The notes beneath the pieces are model-generated. The model was not told the origin of the DNA. It worked only from the letters and a program-made list of their open reading frames with translations, and did no database searches. This document shows, in pieces, positions 19,092 to 27,999 of a stretch of 64,000 bases of DNA. The stretch is from Thermoanaerobaculum aquaticum. GTDB taxonomy: Bacteria > Acidobacteriota > Thermoanaerobaculia > Thermoanaerobaculales > Thermoanaerobaculaceae. Numbering within the stretch: position 1 is the first letter of the stretch; each line of letters starts with the position of its first letter. Position numbers and translations under genes: made by a program. Location: contig NZ_JMFG01000005.1 of the NCBI RefSeq assembly GCF_000687145.1, forward strand, positions 1 through 64,000, written 5' to 3'.

Positions 19092-22000
19092 GTGAACGGG
19101 GAAAAGAACAACCTGCAGCTTACAAAAAGGGAAGCCATGCGGCTGCGCATGGCCAGGCGCCCGCTGGGGGCCTCCGGCCGAATTGCCAAGGCTTTCCTTG
19201 AGTCCAAACTCACGCCCCTCTTGGTGGTGTTCTCTTTGCTCCTGGGTGCCTTTGCGGTGATGGTCACTCCGCGGGAGGAAGAACCGCAAATCAAGGTGCC
19301 CATGGTGGACGTGTTTGTGGGCTTCCCGGGGGCCACCGCGCAGGAGGTGGAACGCCGGCTCATCACCCCGCTGGAGAAGGCCCTCTACGAGATCCCCAAC
19401 GTGGAGTACATCTACTCCACCTCCCAGCCTTCAGGGGGCATGATCATCGTGCGCTTCCTGGTGGGCACGGACCCCGACCAGGCGGTGGTGCGGGTGCACA
19501 GCAAGCTGGCGGAGCTTACCCCGACGCTGCCGGCGGGGGCGATGCCACCGGTGGTGGCGCCTCGCTCCATTGACGACGTGCCGGTGGTGGCCTACACCCT
19601 CTGGTCGCCCTCGGAGCCGCCGGTAGCCTTAAGGCAGGTGGCCGAAGAGCTCAAGAACGAGCTCACCCGCCACCCCCGGGTGGCGCAGGTGTGGGTGCTG
19701 GGAGGGCAGCGGCGGGTGGTGCGTGTGACCTTTGACAAGGATCGCTTGGCCGCCCATCACGTGTCTTTGCTCCAGGCCTACCAGGCGGTGGCTGGCCTGA
19801 ACTGGAGCTTGCCGGCAGGCTCCTTTGCCCAGGCCGACCAGGAAGTGCTGGTGGACGTGAGCGCGTTCTTCCGCTCGGCGCAAGAGGTGGCCAATGCGGT
19901 GGTGGCGGTGTACGCTGGCCGACCGGTTTACCTCAGGGACGTGGCCGAGGTGGCCGATGGCCCCGAGGAACCCAACCAGTACGCGTGGATGATCGGTGGC
20001 CCCGCCGGCCACGAAAAGGGCTTGCCTGCCGGCTTGGTGGCGCCGGCGGTGACCGTGGCGGTGGCCAAAAAGCCCGGCACCAACGCGGTGCAGCTGGTGC
20101 GGGAGCTGGACAGCCACCTGACCACGCTGCAGGGCAAGGTGATCCCCTCTTCGGTGCGCGTCACCAAGACCCGGGACTACGGTTTTACCGCCAACGAGAA
20201 GTCCTCGGAGCTCATCGAGCACATGGCCATTGCCACCTTTGCCGTGGTGCTGTTGATGGCCTTCGCGTTAGGGCGAAGGGAAGCCATCGTGGTGGCGGTG
20301 GCGGTGCCGGCAACCCTGGCTCTGACGCTGGCATCCTCGTACCTCTTTGGCTACACCCTCAACAGGGTCACGCTCTTTGCCCTCATCTTTGCCATCGGCA
20401 TCCTGGTGGATGACGCCATCGTTGTGGTGGAGAACATCCACCGGCACTACGAACTGGGGTGGGCGCCTCCGCGCCAGGCCACGGTGTACGCGGTGGACGA
20501 GGTGGGAAACCCCACCATCCTTGCCACCTTCACGGTGGTGGCGGCCCTTTTGCCTCTGGCCTTTGTGTCGGGGTTGATGGGCCCATACATGCGCCCCATC
20601 CCCATTAACGCTTCGGCGGCCATGCTGTTCTCTTTGCTGGTCGCCTTTGTGGTTTCCCCGTGGCTTACCTTCAAGCTCTTCCGCAAGTGGGCGGAAGCGC
20701 ATTTGTCTGGCGAAGCGGAACCCGATGCAGAAACCCCTGAGGAAAGCAAGCTGCACCGTTTCTATCAAAAGCTCTTCACGCCACTTCTGGCTTCGGCCTG
20801 GCGACGGTGGGCGCTTTTGGCCGGAGTGGTGGTGTTGCTCCTGGGATCCATGGTGCTGGTGGTCCTCAAAGTGGTGACGGTAAAGATGCTGCCGTACGAC
20901 AACAAGAGCGAGCTGCAGGTGGTCATTGATATGCCCGAGGGCAGCACCTTAGAAGCTACGGCGGCGGTAGCCCGGGAGCTGGCGGAAACCCTCAGGCAGG
21001 TCCCGGAAATCACCGACATGCAGGTTTACGTGGGAACTTCGGCCCCCTTTAACTTCAACGGCCTGGTCCGCCATTACTTCCTGCGCTCAGGGCCGCTGGT
21101 GGCGGACATCCAGGTCAACCTCTTGCCCAAGCACCACCGTTCCCGGGCCAGTCACGACATTGCCAAGGCGGTGCGGGAGCTTTTGCAACCGGTGGTGGCA
21201 AAGACCCCGGCCAACGTCAAGGTGACCGAGGTGCCTCCCGGCCCGCCGGTGCTTTCCACGCTGGTGGCGGAAGTTTACGGCCCGGAGCTGGAGGTGCGGC
21301 TGGCCCTGGCGCAGGAGGTGCGGAAGATCTTTGAACAAACCCCGGGCGTTGTGGACGTGGACTGGTACGTGGAGGACCCGGCGCCGAAGCTGGACCTGCG
21401 GGTGGATCGGGAAAAGGCCATGCGCGCCGGCATCACACCGGAAATGATTGCCCGCGCCCTGCGGGTGGCCCTGGATGGGGCGGAGGTGACGCTTCTCCAC
21501 GACGAACGCTCGCGTACTCCGGTGCCTCTGGTGTTTAGGCTGCAGCGGGCCCAGCGCTCCAGTGTGGCCAGCCTCCTGGACGTGCGGTTGCACGGAGCCG
21601 CCGGCCAACTGGTGCCGCTTTCCGAGCTGGTGACGGTGGTTCCCACCAGCCGTGAGCGCTTCATTTACCACAAGAACCTGCGGCCGGTGACCTACGTGGT
21701 GGCGGAAATGGCAGGCGTTCTGGAAGCGCCGGTGTACGGCATTCTCGCCATGGAGCGGCAAATCGCCAGCCTCAGGGGTCCCGATGGCCAGCCCATCGAG
21801 GTGATCTCCACCCATTTGCCCGCCGACAACACCCGCTACAGCCTCAAGTGGGATGGGGAGTGGCACATTACCTACGAGGTGTTCCGCGATATGGGTGTGG
21901 CCTTTGCGGTGGTTTTGGTGCTCATTTACCTGCTGGTGGTGGGGTGGTTCCGCTCCTTCGTAACTCCCCTCATCATCATGGCGCCCATCCCCCTCACGTT

Positions 22001-22394
22001 GGTGGGCATTCTCCCCGCTCACGGCTTGTTTGGCGTCTTCTTCACCGCTACCTCCATGATTGGCTTTATTGCTCTGGCGGGGATCATCGTCCGCAACTCG
22101 ATTTTGCTGGTGGACTTCATCAACCTGGAGCTGGGATCCGGTGAAACCCTGGAAAACGCCGTGATCAAAGCGGGGGCGGTGCGCTTCCGGCCCATTGCTC
22201 TCACCGCGGCAGCGCTGGTGGTGGGCGGGGCTGTCATCCTTCTGGACCCCATCTTCCAGGGGCTGGCGGTGGCGCTGATTTCGGGGGTGGTGGTCTCCAC
22301 CATGCTAACGTTGGTGGTGATTCCGCTCTTGTACTTCATGTACGTGAGGACCGTGGGGGTGGAGAAGGTAATCTCCGCCAACGGCGACGAGTAA
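19092..22394 (+). CDS. RND-family efflux permease (AcrB/CzcA superfamily)
   Basis: Proton-driven inner-membrane pump of 1100 residues, starting at GTG 3 nt after the adaptor gene. It has the RND layout: helix 1 near residues 35-55, a large periplasmic loop (PREEEPQIKVPMVDVFVGFPG), helices 2-6 with GILVDDAIVVVENIHRHYE, a second large loop, and a C-terminal helix block (IGFIALAGIIVRNSILLVDF). The helix 4 motif has Asp-Asp, as in drug-type pumps, rather than the CzcA or CusA pattern, so a metal substrate is not proven. The partner genes downstream (ArsR, zinc ribbons) nevertheless suggest a toxic inorganic or thiol-reactive substrate. Confidence 0.95.
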   Translation: MNGEKNNLQLTKREAMRLRMARRPLGASGRIAKAFLESKLTPLLVVFSLLLGAFAVMVTPREEEPQIKVPMVDVFVGFPGATAQEVERRLITPLEKALYEIPNVEYIYSTSQPSGGMIIVRFLVGTDPDQAVVRVHSKLAELTPTLPAGAMPPVVAPRSIDDVPVVAYTLWSPSEPPVALRQVAEELKNELTRHPRVAQVWVLGGQRRVVRVTFDKDRLAAHHVSLLQAYQAVAGLNWSLPAGSFAQADQEVLVDVSAFFRSAQEVANAVVAVYAGRPVYLRDVAEVADGPEEPNQYAWMIGGPAGHEKGLPAGLVAPAVTVAVAKKPGTNAVQLVRELDSHLTTLQGKVIPSSVRVTKTRDYGFTANEKSSELIEHMAIATFAVVLLMAFALGRREAIVVAVAVPATLALTLASSYLFGYTLNRVTLFALIFAIGILVDDAIVVVENIHRHYELGWAPPRQATVYAVDEVGNPTILATFTVVAALLPLAFVSGLMGPYMRPIPINASAAMLFSLLVAFVVSPWLTFKLFRKWAEAHLSGEAEPDAETPEESKLHRFYQKLFTPLLASAWRRWALLAGVVVLLLGSMVLVVLKVVTVKMLPYDNKSELQVVIDMPEGSTLEATAAVARELAETLRQVPEITDMQVYVGTSAPFNFNGLVRHYFLRSGPLVADIQVNLLPKHHRSRASHDIAKAVRELLQPVVAKTPANVKVTEVPPGPPVLSTLVAEVYGPELEVRLALAQEVRKIFEQTPGVVDVDWYVEDPAPKLDLRVDREKAMRAGITPEMIARALRVALDGAEVTLLHDERSRTPVPLVFRLQRAQRSSVASLLDVRLHGAAGQLVPLSELVTVVPTSRERFIYHKNLRPVTYVVAEMAGVLEAPVYGILAMERQIASLRGPDGQPIEVISTHLPADNTRYSLKWDGEWHITYEVFRDMGVAFAVVLVLIYLLVVGWFRSFVTPLIIMAPIPLTLVGILPAHGLFGVFFTATSMIGFIALAGIIVRNSILLVDFINLELGSGETLENAVIKAGAVRFRPIALTAAALVVGGAVILLDPIFQGLAVALISGVVVSTMLTLVVIPLLYFMYVRTVGVEKVISANGDE

Positions 22395-22412
22395 GAAAGG
22401 GGGGTTAAGAAC

Positions 22413-22601
22413 ATGACGATTAACGAAGCGTTGCGAGCCATTGCCGGGTTTTTCGTGCTGGTTTCTCTGGCCTTGGGGCACTGGGTCAACCCGAACTTTT
22501 ACTACTTCACGGCCTTTGTGGGCCTGAACCTGCTGCAGTCGGCGTTCACCAAGTGGTGCCCCATGATCAGCCTGTTGCGGGCCTTGGGCTTAAAGGAGTA
22601 G
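22413..22601 (+). CDS. DUF2892 (YgaP transmembrane-type) small membrane protein
   Basis: A 62-residue protein with two predicted membrane helices (AIAGFFVLVSLALGHWV and FYYFTAFVGLNLLQSAF) and the typical DUF2892 end with a single Cys (TKWCPMISLLRALGL). This domain is common in small proteins and in rhodanese YgaP, and often sits beside RND pumps and ArsR regulators; its function is not known. Strong AAAGGGGGG ribosome-binding site; same operon as the pump. Confidence 0.88.
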   Translation: MTINEALRAIAGFFVLVSLALGHWVNPNFYYFTAFVGLNLLQSAFTKWCPMISLLRALGLKE

Positions 22602-22605
22602 CGCC

Positions 22606-22893
22606 ATGAAGTTTTTGATGATCATTGTGGATGAAAGCAAGAAGGAAGAGCTGGAGGTGCTGCTCAACCGGGTGGGGGTGGAGGGCTACACCGAAATCCC
22701 CCGGGTGGTTGGGGTCGGCACCACCGGACCCCGGTTGGGCTCCCGCGCCTTCCCCAAGACCTCGGCGCTCATCTTCACGGTGCTTTCCGAAAGCACTCTG
22801 GAAACGCTTCTCTCCACCCTGCGGGAGTTCTGCCGGGAGTGTGGGGAAAAGCTGAAGCTGGTGTCCTGGGATGTTAACGAGGTGAAGTTGTGA
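22606..22893 (+). CDS. P-II-like / DUF3240-type regulatory protein
   Basis: A 95-residue protein with a ferredoxin-like fold pattern (MKFLMIIVDESKKEELEVLL, then a loop and VSWDVNEVKL at the end), similar to the small P-II-like proteins encoded next to RND efflux pumps. It lacks the classical P-II T-loop tyrosine signature. It contains a Cys pair (CRECG near residue 80) that could bind metal or respond to thiol stress. It overlaps the ArsR gene start by 4 bases, so the two are translationally coupled. Confidence 0.72.
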   Translation: MKFLMIIVDESKKEELEVLLNRVGVEGYTEIPRVVGVGTTGPRLGSRAFPKTSALIFTVLSESTLETLLSTLREFCRECGEKLKLVSWDVNEVKL

Positions 22894-23333
22894 AGCGCCG
22901 ACGGATCCAGCTGACCCCCGCCACCCTGGCGCAACTTGCCCAAATATTGGCAGAAAGTTATATTGCGGTTGGGGGGGCGAACGTGGATCCCAAAGCTGAG
23001 CTGTTGTTTGAAAAGATCGCTGATAGGCTCAGATCCTTAGCCGATCCCACGCGACTGGCGATTCTTCACCTGCTGCAGAAGGGCGAGATGCGGGTCACCG
23101 ACATCCTTGCCGAAGTGGGCGGCAGCCAGGCTAACGTCTCCAAGCATCTGGGCGTCTTGCGGCAGGCGGGGTTTGTCACGTGTCGGCGGGACGGTGTCAA
23201 CATTTACTACTCGGTGGCCGATAGTTCGGTCTTTCAAATTTGCCGGGCCATTTGCGATGGCATCGAGCGCGCTGCTGAGGAAGAGAGAGAAGCCATTTCC
23301 CACGCCCGCAGGGTCCTGGGAGAGGGGGGGTAA
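22890..23333 (+). CDS. ArsR/SmtB-family transcriptional repressor
   Basis: A 147-residue winged-helix DNA-binding protein, GTG start overlapping the preceding stop. The ArsR core is clear: LRSLADPTRLAILHLLQKGE at residues 47-66, recognition helix SQANVSKHLGVLRQAGFV at 79-96, wing RRDGVNIYYSVAD at 99-111. The ELCVCD metal box of ArsR is absent; cysteines are at 98, 118 and 122, so the last two, in the C-terminal helix, may form the sensing site. An N-terminal extension of about 35 residues is unusual. It probably represses the operon through the palindrome at 16637-16646. Confidence 0.92.
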   Translation: MKRRRIQLTPATLAQLAQILAESYIAVGGANVDPKAELLFEKIADRLRSLADPTRLAILHLLQKGEMRVTDILAEVGGSQANVSKHLGVLRQAGFVTCRRDGVNIYYSVADSSVFQICRAICDGIERAAEEEREAISHARRVLGEGG

Positions 23334-23335
23334 GG

Positions 23336-23512
23336 GTGCTGGAGGGCTTGGTCTTTCTGGGGTTCATGGTGTTTTGGGTGGTGCTCCAGGCCTTTATCCT
23401 GCCCAAACTCGGGGTGCCCACCTGAGCGGCCCCCCGACCGACCGGTGGTCGGTCTGCAGGTCAGGACAGCTGCAACGTGACGGGCGATTCTAAGGAGGAA
23501 GCTGAGCGATGA
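23336..23512 (+). CDS. Candidate selenoprotein: small one-helix membrane protein with in-frame UGA
   Basis: GTG at 23336, 2 nt after the ArsR stop and behind AGGGGGGG, opens a frame with one strong membrane helix (LVFLGFMVFWVVLQAFIL, residues 5-22) and the motif LPKLGVPT, then TGA at 23423-23425 (residue 30). Reading TGA as selenocysteine continues the frame for 28 more residues, including Cys46, to a TGA at 23510-23512 that overlaps the next start as ATGA, the coupling pattern seen throughout this window. A perfect hairpin with a GGT loop lies 18 nt after the UGA. Total 58 residues. If the UGA were a true stop, a 29-residue membrane peptide would remain. I do not recognise a named family; a role in the efflux or detoxification operon is inferred. 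Confidence 0.72.
23436..23454 (+). promoter_or_regulatory. SECIS-like hairpin 1
   Basis: GACCGACC and GGTCGGTC form a perfect 8-bp stem around a GGT triloop (23444-23446). The loop begins 18 nt after the UGA at 23423-23425. Known bacterial SECIS elements lie directly after the UGA, with a short apical loop starting with G, about 16-37 nt away. As duplex DNA the same palindrome could instead be a protein-binding site. Confidence 0.7.
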
Positions 23513-23706
23513 GCGAAAAGCAGGAAAAACACCGGCAAGAGCCGGCCTGTCCCGCGTGCGGCGGGCATCTGCGGCCGGTTCCCACGTGAGGGATGCTGCT
23601 CTGGCGGTGCCAGAGCTGCGGTCGCATCATGTCCACCGACGAAGCCTTTCCCCAGGGCATCCCCAGCAACATTTGGGATCAGCTTTGGGGGCGTTGCGGA
23701 GGGTAG
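23509..23706 (+). CDS. Candidate selenoprotein: zinc-ribbon protein with in-frame UGA
   Basis: ATG at 23509 behind TAAGGAGG opens a frame with CPACG (Cys14, Cys17), TGA at codon 27 (23587-23589), then RCQSCGR (Cys34, Cys37), a Trp-rich tail (SNIWDQLWGRCGG, Cys63) and TAG. The two CxxC pairs that form a zinc ribbon lie on opposite sides of the UGA, so the protein makes sense only if the UGA is read; the reading frame and spacing are intact. A perfect hairpin with a GGT loop begins 9 nt after the UGA. Total 65 residues. Alternatives are a nonsense mutation or an independent 37-residue product from the ATG at 23593. Family not recognised; role in the efflux operon inferred. Confidence 0.75.
23598..23616 (+). 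promoter_or_regulatory. SECIS-like hairpin 2
   Basis: GCTCTGGC and GCCAGAGC form a perfect 8-bp stem around a GGT triloop (23606-23608). The loop begins 16 nt after the UGA at 23587-23589. Stem length, loop sequence and spacing match hairpin 1 although the stem sequences are unrelated, which indicates selection on structure. Confidence 0.75.
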
Positions 23707-23708
23707 CT

Positions 23709-23912
23709 ATGCCGCTTTACGAGTACCAGTGCGAAGCCTGCGGGCATCGCTTTGAGGTCTGGCAACGCATGGGGGCCGGAAGCCAGGGCGTGTCCTGCCC
23801 CCAGTGCGGCAGTCAAGAGGTGAAGAAGGTTTTATCCACCTTTGCCAGCAGCACGAGCGCCAGTGCCCCCTGCGGGTCCTCGGCCTCCTCTTGCTCCAGC
23901 GGCTTTTCTTGA
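23709..23912 (+). CDS. FmdB-family zinc-ribbon protein
   Basis: A 67-residue protein starting MPLYEYQCEACGHRFEV, the hallmark of the FmdB/CxxC_CxxC_SSSS family. Cys8, Cys11, Cys30 and Cys33 form the zinc ribbon, and the rest is a Ser/Cys-rich tail (STSASAPCGSSASSC). The molecular role of the family is unclear; the name comes from a putative regulator of formamidase. It starts 2 nt after the preceding stop in the efflux operon. Confidence 0.9.
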   Translation: MPLYEYQCEACGHRFEVWQRMGAGSQGVSCPQCGSQEVKKVLSTFASSTSASAPCGSSASSCSSGFS

Positions 23913-23921
23913 GGGATCTAA

Positions 23922-23940
23922 AAGGGCTCGGCGAGCCCTT
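23922..23940 (+). other. Intergenic hairpin after the FmdB-type gene
   Basis: AAGGGCTC and GAGCCCTT form a perfect 8-bp stem around a GGC triloop. It lies between the FmdB-type and DUF302 genes. There is no T tract, so it is at best a weak terminator; it may set mRNA ends or processing. Confidence 0.6.
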
Positions 23941-23999
23941 AAAGGCAGGGTTGGGCCTGGCAGACCAGAAGGAGTAAGACGCTGCGGGAGGGAGCAGAC

Positions 24000-24404
24000 A
24001 TGCGGGAAACATCCGTTGCTTTTGAGGAGAAATCTCAGTTTGGTTTTGAAGAAACCGTGGAAAGGGCAAGGCAAGCCCTGGCGGAGAGGGGCTTTGGCGT
24101 CCTCTGCGAAATTGACGTGCAGGCCACGCTCAAGAAGAAGCTGGACGTGGATCGGCCCCCGTACCTGATCCTTGGCGCCTGCCATGCCCCTTCCGCCCAC
24201 CAGGTGCTTTCCGCCGAGCCCCAGGCCGGCGTTCTCCTGCCCTGCAACGTCACGGTTTCCGTGGAGGAGGGTCAGGTGGTTGTGCGGGCCATGCGGCCCC
24301 AGGGGGCGCTGGCGGTTTTCAACCGCCCGGATTTGGCGCCGGTGGCCGACCACGTGGGCGAGCTCCTGCGGCAGGTGGTGGCCTTTGCCGCCGGCGGGCA
24401 GTAA
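24000..24404 (+). CDS. DUF302 domain protein
   Basis: A 134-residue cytoplasmic protein matching DUF302: FGFEETVERARQALAERGFGVL near residue 15, LILGACHAPSAHQVLSAEP near residue 55, and LLPCNVTVSVEEG. The HVxGACxP-like motif with Cys and His is kept. The family is often encoded beside redox or sulfur genes and has no proven function. It is the last + gene of this run; the convergent tyrosine phenol-lyase gene ends 16 nt further on. Confidence 0.87.
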   Translation: MRETSVAFEEKSQFGFEETVERARQALAERGFGVLCEIDVQATLKKKLDVDRPPYLILGACHAPSAHQVLSAEPQAGVLLPCNVTVSVEEGQVVVRAMRPQGALAVFNRPDLAPVADHVGELLRQVVAFAAGGQ

Positions 24405-24420
24405 CGCCGAACGCCTTGAT

Positions 24421-25887
<1,467 letters not shown>

Positions 25888-26310
25888 TTACCTTCGAGCT
25901 TCGGCGGGTTTTGCGGCGACCAGGTTGATGTGCTGGGCGCCGGCCAGGCGGGCGGCATCCAGCACCTTCATGACCGTGCCGTAGGGGGCGCCTTTGTCCC
26001 CGCGGATGGTGACGCTGCGCTCGGCCTGCCCTTTGAGCAGCGCGCGAATTTCTGCCTCCAGGCGCTCTTCGCTCACCACCCTGTTGGCCACGAGAATTTC
26101 GCCGGTGCTGGTGACGAGAATTTCCGCTTCCTGGGGTTTTGTGGTTTTGGCAGCTTCGGCGGTGCGGGCCTCGGGGAGCTGCAGCTTCAACCGCTCGGGG
26201 GTTACAAACTGCGTGGTTACCGCGTAAAACAGCAGCAGCTGGAAAACCACGTCAATGAGCGGGGAAATGTCAATGCGCGGGGCTCGGGAGCGGGGCCGGG
26301 AAAAGCGCAT
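25888..26310 (-). CDS. exbD: ExbD/TolR-family biopolymer transport protein
   Basis: Partner of ExbB in using the proton gradient to energise TonB. The 140-residue product has a short basic N-terminus, then RIDISPLIDVVFQLLLFYAV (about residues 12-31) containing the functionally important Asp in the single membrane helix, and a periplasmic domain ending in LDAARLAGAQHINLVA. It starts 3 nt after the exbB stop. TolR of a Tol system is an alternative, but the upstream TonB-type gene favours ExbD. Confidence 0.92.
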   Translation of the reverse strand: MRFSRPRSRAPRIDISPLIDVVFQLLLFYAVTTQFVTPERLKLQLPEARTAEAAKTTKPQEAEILVTSTGEILVANRVVSEERLEAEIRALLKGQAERSVTIRGDKGAPYGTVMKVLDAARLAGAQHINLVAAKPAEARR

Positions 26311-26313
26311 GGC

Positions 26314-26928
26314 TTAGCTCTCCTGCTTGGGGCGGCGGACCAGGTGGAGGAACTCCAGCGTCCGGGCTTCAATGGCCTGCACCAGGCTCTGCGCTTTGCC
26401 TTCCAGGTAAGCGTGGAGGAACAGCATGGGGATGGCAATGATGAGCCCGGCGGCGGTGGTAATGAGGGCCTGGGCAATGCCGGCGGAGAGCTGTTCCCCA
26501 CGCACGGTGCCGGCCAAAGACACCGCTTCAAACACCTGAATCATGCCCAGAACCGTGCCCAAAAGCCCCAGAAGCGGCGCTGCCGCCACCACTGTGGCCA
26601 GCGCCCCTAAGCCCCGCTCCAGAAAGCGCAGCTGGTGACGCCCGGTGTCTTCCAAGAGCTCTTTCAGCTCGTCGTAAGGGGCGTGCCGGTTGTCCAAGAG
26701 CGTGGTCACCAGCACCGGCAAGGGCCCGGTGTGGCCGGCGCAGTACTCCCGGGCGCGGGTGAATTCGCCGGCGGCGAGAAGCTCGCCCAAAACCGCCATT
26801 TGCGCTGGGTCGAGGAAGTTCTTCTCGCGAAGCACCAAAAGCCGTTCCACGACGATAGCCAGGCCCAAAAGCGACAGGGCCAACAGCGGGTACATGACCG
26901 GACCACCGCGGAGAAACCATTCGAGCAC
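26314..26928 (-). CDS. exbB: ExbB/TolQ/MotA-family proton channel protein
   Basis: Inner-membrane proton-channel subunit. The 204-residue product has three membrane helices: VMYPLLALSLLGLAIVVERL near the start, then LATVVAAAPLLGLLGTVLGM and LITTAAGLIIAIPMLFLHAY, the conserved MotA/TolQ core. The GTG at 26928 is chosen because AGGAGG lies 6 nt upstream; the TTG at 26934 is too close to it. Order tonB-exbB-exbD on one strand indicates a TonB-energising operon. Confidence 0.92.
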   Translation of the reverse strand: MLEWFLRGGPVMYPLLALSLLGLAIVVERLLVLREKNFLDPAQMAVLGELLAAGEFTRAREYCAGHTGPLPVLVTTLLDNRHAPYDELKELLEDTGRHQLRFLERGLGALATVVAAAPLLGLLGTVLGMIQVFEAVSLAGTVRGEQLSAGIAQALITTAAGLIIAIPMLFLHAYLEGKAQSLVQAIEARTLEFLHLVRRPKQES

Positions 26929-26939
26929 GGGCAACCTCC

Positions 26940-27854
26940 TTAGCTGTCCTCAGGCGGACGGACATTGTAGTAAAAGGTGATGATCACCCCTTCCCTTTCC
27001 ACCCCCACCTCCTTGGGCAGCGGCGGCAGGGGAGAGGCGTTGAGGATTGCGTCACGAGCGGCAAAATCCATGGGGGGGTGGGACGAGTCTTTGAGGATCG
27101 TAAGGCCGGTGACCCTCCCGTCCTTTTCGATAAAAAAGCGAATGCGCACCACGCCCGGCACCCCCAGCTGGGCCAGCTCGGGGATCCGCCAGTGATAGCG
27201 GATTCGCCGCAGCATTTCGGCAGCGTAGGGCCCCCAGTCGTACCACTGGGTGTCAAAGGAAAGGGGGCCCAGGTCCACCTGCCCCCCTTTTCGGTCGGGA
27301 AGGACCCCCAGGCCCGGGGAGGAAAAGGGGTTCAAGCCGCGGAGGGCGGGCCTGGGCTCGGGAGCGGCCGGCTGGGGGATGGGTTTTTCCTCACGTCTTG
27401 CAAAGATCCCTGAACCCTCGTCATCGGCTTTCTCCACCGGGTTGCGCTCACCCGAGCTTTGTGGGGCCTGTTGGCTTGGGGACGGCTGCTGGGCGGACGA
27501 GGACGGGCGCGAAGGGGTTTCCTGGCTTTCGAAAGGGGAGGGTGGGGCCACTCGCAGCTCGGGGCTGGTGCCGGAAACGCCGGGTCTTTCGGCTTTTTCC
27601 CCGCTGCCGCCGTGGGCCCGGCGGGAAAGGTCCGAAGCGGGGGCGTCCGGGCGGCTCGGTTGCTCTTCCCTTTGGTTGGGGAGCTCCACCAGCTCAAAGC
27701 GCAGCGGTGGTTCCTCCTTTTGCGCCTGTACCACCGGTTTGGCGGCCACCGGGTTCACGGGGGTGAGACGCTCGGGCAGGAGCAGCAGCAGGAGGTGCAG
27801 GAGCAGCGAAAGCTCCAGCCCCAGGCGGAACCGGCGATCGGCAAACCAACCCAT
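26940..27854 (-). CDS. tonB: TonB-family energy transducer
   Basis: Carries energy from ExbBD to outer-membrane receptors. The 304-residue product has one N-terminal membrane helix (LGLELSLLLHLLLLLLPERL, about residues 11-30), a long Pro/Ser/Glu-rich spacer (residues 45-190), and a C-terminal TonB domain starting at MLRRIRYHWRIPELAQLG with GVVRIRFFIEKDGRVTGLTI, ending ITFYYN. No TonB-dependent receptor is in the window. Confidence 0.88.
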   Translation of the reverse strand: MGWFADRRFRLGLELSLLLHLLLLLLPERLTPVNPVAAKPVVQAQKEEPPLRFELVELPNQREEQPSRPDAPASDLSRRAHGGSGEKAERPGVSGTSPELRVAPPSPFESQETPSRPSSSAQQPSPSQQAPQSSGERNPVEKADDEGSGIFARREEKPIPQPAAPEPRPALRGLNPFSSPGLGVLPDRKGGQVDLGPLSFDTQWYDWGPYAAEMLRRIRYHWRIPELAQLGVPGVVRIRFFIEKDGRVTGLTILKDSSHPPMDFAARDAILNASPLPPLPKEVGVEREGVIITFYYNVRPPEDS

Positions 27855-27904
27855 CCGCTGGCAATCCTACAAGAAACGTGCCACCAAATGTGAGTTTGCC
27901 ACCA

Positions 27905-27930
27905 GAGAAAAGGGCGCCGAGCTGGCGCCC
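27905..27930 (-). terminator. Likely intrinsic terminator of the fumarase operon
   Basis: GGGCGCC and GGCGCCC form a 7-bp stem with a 5-nt loop (27912-27930). Read on the minus strand it is followed by TTTCTCT. It lies about 70 nt beyond the fumarase beta stop and before the TonB gene. Confidence 0.55.
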
Positions 27931-27999
27931 CGCGGTTGCAGCTGCTGCTTTCAGTGGACAGCGGCCCGATCTAGGAAGCCCGGGATAGCCACACCCTGG

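Noticed and set aside
23436-23454. Palindrome as an ArsR operator instead of a SECIS.
   Set aside because: Possible for one copy, but the second gene has an equivalent hairpin with unrelated stem bases and the same GGT loop and spacing from a UGA, which an operator would not explain.
23336-23706. UGA decoded as Trp or Gly by a changed genetic code.
   Set aside because: Many certain genes in the window (rpsJ, rplC, rplD, adk, korA, acpP) end in TGA at the correct place.
23709-23940. Third possible UGA/SECIS unit: the FmdB-type gene ends in TGA (23910-23912) and a perfect 8-bp hairpin with a GGC loop starts 9 nt later.
   Set aside because: Readthrough would add only two residues (Gly-Ile) before TAA, the hairpin lies outside any frame, and FmdB-family proteins often end in a similar Ser/Cys/Gly tail. 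I treat this TGA as a normal stop.
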